Of a stretch of DNA of 64,000 nucleotides, positions 63,640 to 64,000 are shown one piece after another. Each line of letters starts with the position of its first letter. Position 1 is the stretch's first letter. This DNA comes from Amycolatopsis jiangsuensis (GTDB lineage Bacteria > Actinomycetota > Actinomycetes > Mycobacteriales > Pseudonocardiaceae): contig NZ_JACHMG010000001.1 in the NCBI RefSeq assembly GCF_014204865.1, positions 3,250,501 to 3,314,500 of the forward strand, written 5' to 3'. The notes beneath the pieces are model-generated. The model was not told the origin of the DNA. It did no database searches and was given only the letters and a program-made list of their open reading frames with translations. Position numbers and translations under genes: made by a program.

Positions 63640-64000
63640 TTGTCGTCGTCGGTGCTGCCTCTGCCGAACGAGGCCGTCTGCCCGTTCGGCCCCAACCCCG
63701 AACTCTCCGCACTCCGGGAAACCACGCCCCTGCCCCGGGTGTCGTGCCCGACCGGAATCGAGGCGTGGCTCGTCAGCCGTTACGCCGACGTCCGCGAGGT
63801 GCTGGGCGCCCCGCAACGGTTCAGCAGCCGCGGCGGCTCGGCCGGGCACCTGCTGGCGCACACGCCCCCGGATTCCCCGATCGAGGAAGGCGAATTCGCC
63901 CGGATGGACGGCGCCGACCACGTCCGGTTCCGGCATCTGTTCGCCCCGGCCGTCTCGACCGCGAAGCGGATGGCGGAGATCCGGCCGATGGTGCAGCGCA
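63640..64000 (+). CDS. Cytochrome P450, N-terminal part (cut by the window edge)
   Basis: The first 120 residues of a bacterial P450 are present: CPFGPNPELSALRETTPLPRV, EAWLVSRYADVREVLGAPQRFSSRGG, and EGEFARMDGADHVRFRHLFAPAVSTAKRM, which is the C-helix heme-propionate motif (G-x-D-H-x-R-x-R). The I-helix and heme cysteine are outside the window. I start at TTG 63640 with GAGAGGAAC upstream. No ferredoxin or biosynthetic neighbour is visible before the edge, so its substrate cannot be guessed. Confidence 0.9.
   Translation, partial: MSSSVLPLPNEAVCPFGPNPELSALRETTPLPRVSCPTGIEAWLVSRYADVREVLGAPQRFSSRGGSAGHLLAHTPPDSPIEEGEFARMDGADHVRFRHLFAPAVSTAKRMAEIRPMVQR

Overview
The window is high-GC actinobacterial DNA (GC/GTG/TTG starts, C/G-ending codons). 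Its gene content and neighbourhoods point to the Pseudonocardiaceae, most probably Amycolatopsis or a close relative. This is a judgement from family resemblance, not a database result. Both edges cut genes: a class A penicillin-binding protein on the left and a cytochrome P450 on the right. No rRNA, tRNA, CRISPR or prophage was seen.

Layout. 0-3.3 kb holds a GntR/FCD regulator and a TetR regulator divergent from a flavin monooxygenase, with twin identical operators between them. 3.3-11.7 kb is one long minus-strand glycine operon, gcvP-gcvT-gcvH-glyA-lipA-sdaA, headed by a tandem glycine riboswitch. It cleaves glycine, makes serine, deaminates serine to pyruvate, and carries the lipoyl synthase needed by GcvH. 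11.8-16.1 kb is a minus-strand gamma-glutamylation (putrescine/GABA-type) catabolic operon: glutamine-synthetase-like ligase, class C26 hydrolase, aldehyde dehydrogenase and SDR dehydrogenase. 16.2-22 kb has a stress protein, a 0.8-kb degenerate repeat array, a PadR/HAAS pair, and a TetR gene translationally coupled to an Lnt-like acyltransferase.

From 22 to 56 kb the backbone follows a gene order also known from Mycobacterium tuberculosis: fpg-rnc-rpmF-yceD-sepIVA, coaD-rsmD, pyc, recG-DAK kinase-rpmB, ung, thiL, ddl. Accessory blocks interrupt it. These are a frameshifted IS110-type element and a secreted two-domain guanyl RNase (25.5-27.8 kb); HelD, a luciferase-like oxidoreductase, an alpha/beta hydrolase, a GntR-controlled membrane protein and an arginase-family enzyme (29.1-37.6 kb); a secreted subtilase-like protein and an erythromycin-esterase homologue (41.3-44 kb); and an MFS transporter before ddl. 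From 55.7 kb to the right edge come a MocR regulator divergent from an FMN-binding protein, an OmpR/histidine-kinase pair, relics of a ferric-reductase/ApbE cassette, a VOC protein, a methyltransferase, an asparaginase and the P450.

The most unusual structure is in the spacers. Almost every long intergenic gap (16.8-17.6, 31.3-31.9, 33.8-34.1, 35.9-36.4, 42.35-42.44 and 44.1-44.35 kb) is filled by a degenerate periodic array with its own period (about 120, 30, 29/51, 22 or 51 bp). Two arrays 14 kb apart share a 17-bp core. Other points worth checking are a tandem RNase whose second domain has lost its catalytic residues but kept the guanine-recognition loop, a possible AUC start codon in gcvP, lipA codon usage unlike its operon, a subtilase without its oxyanion asparagine, and the decayed redox cassette beside an intact two-component system.
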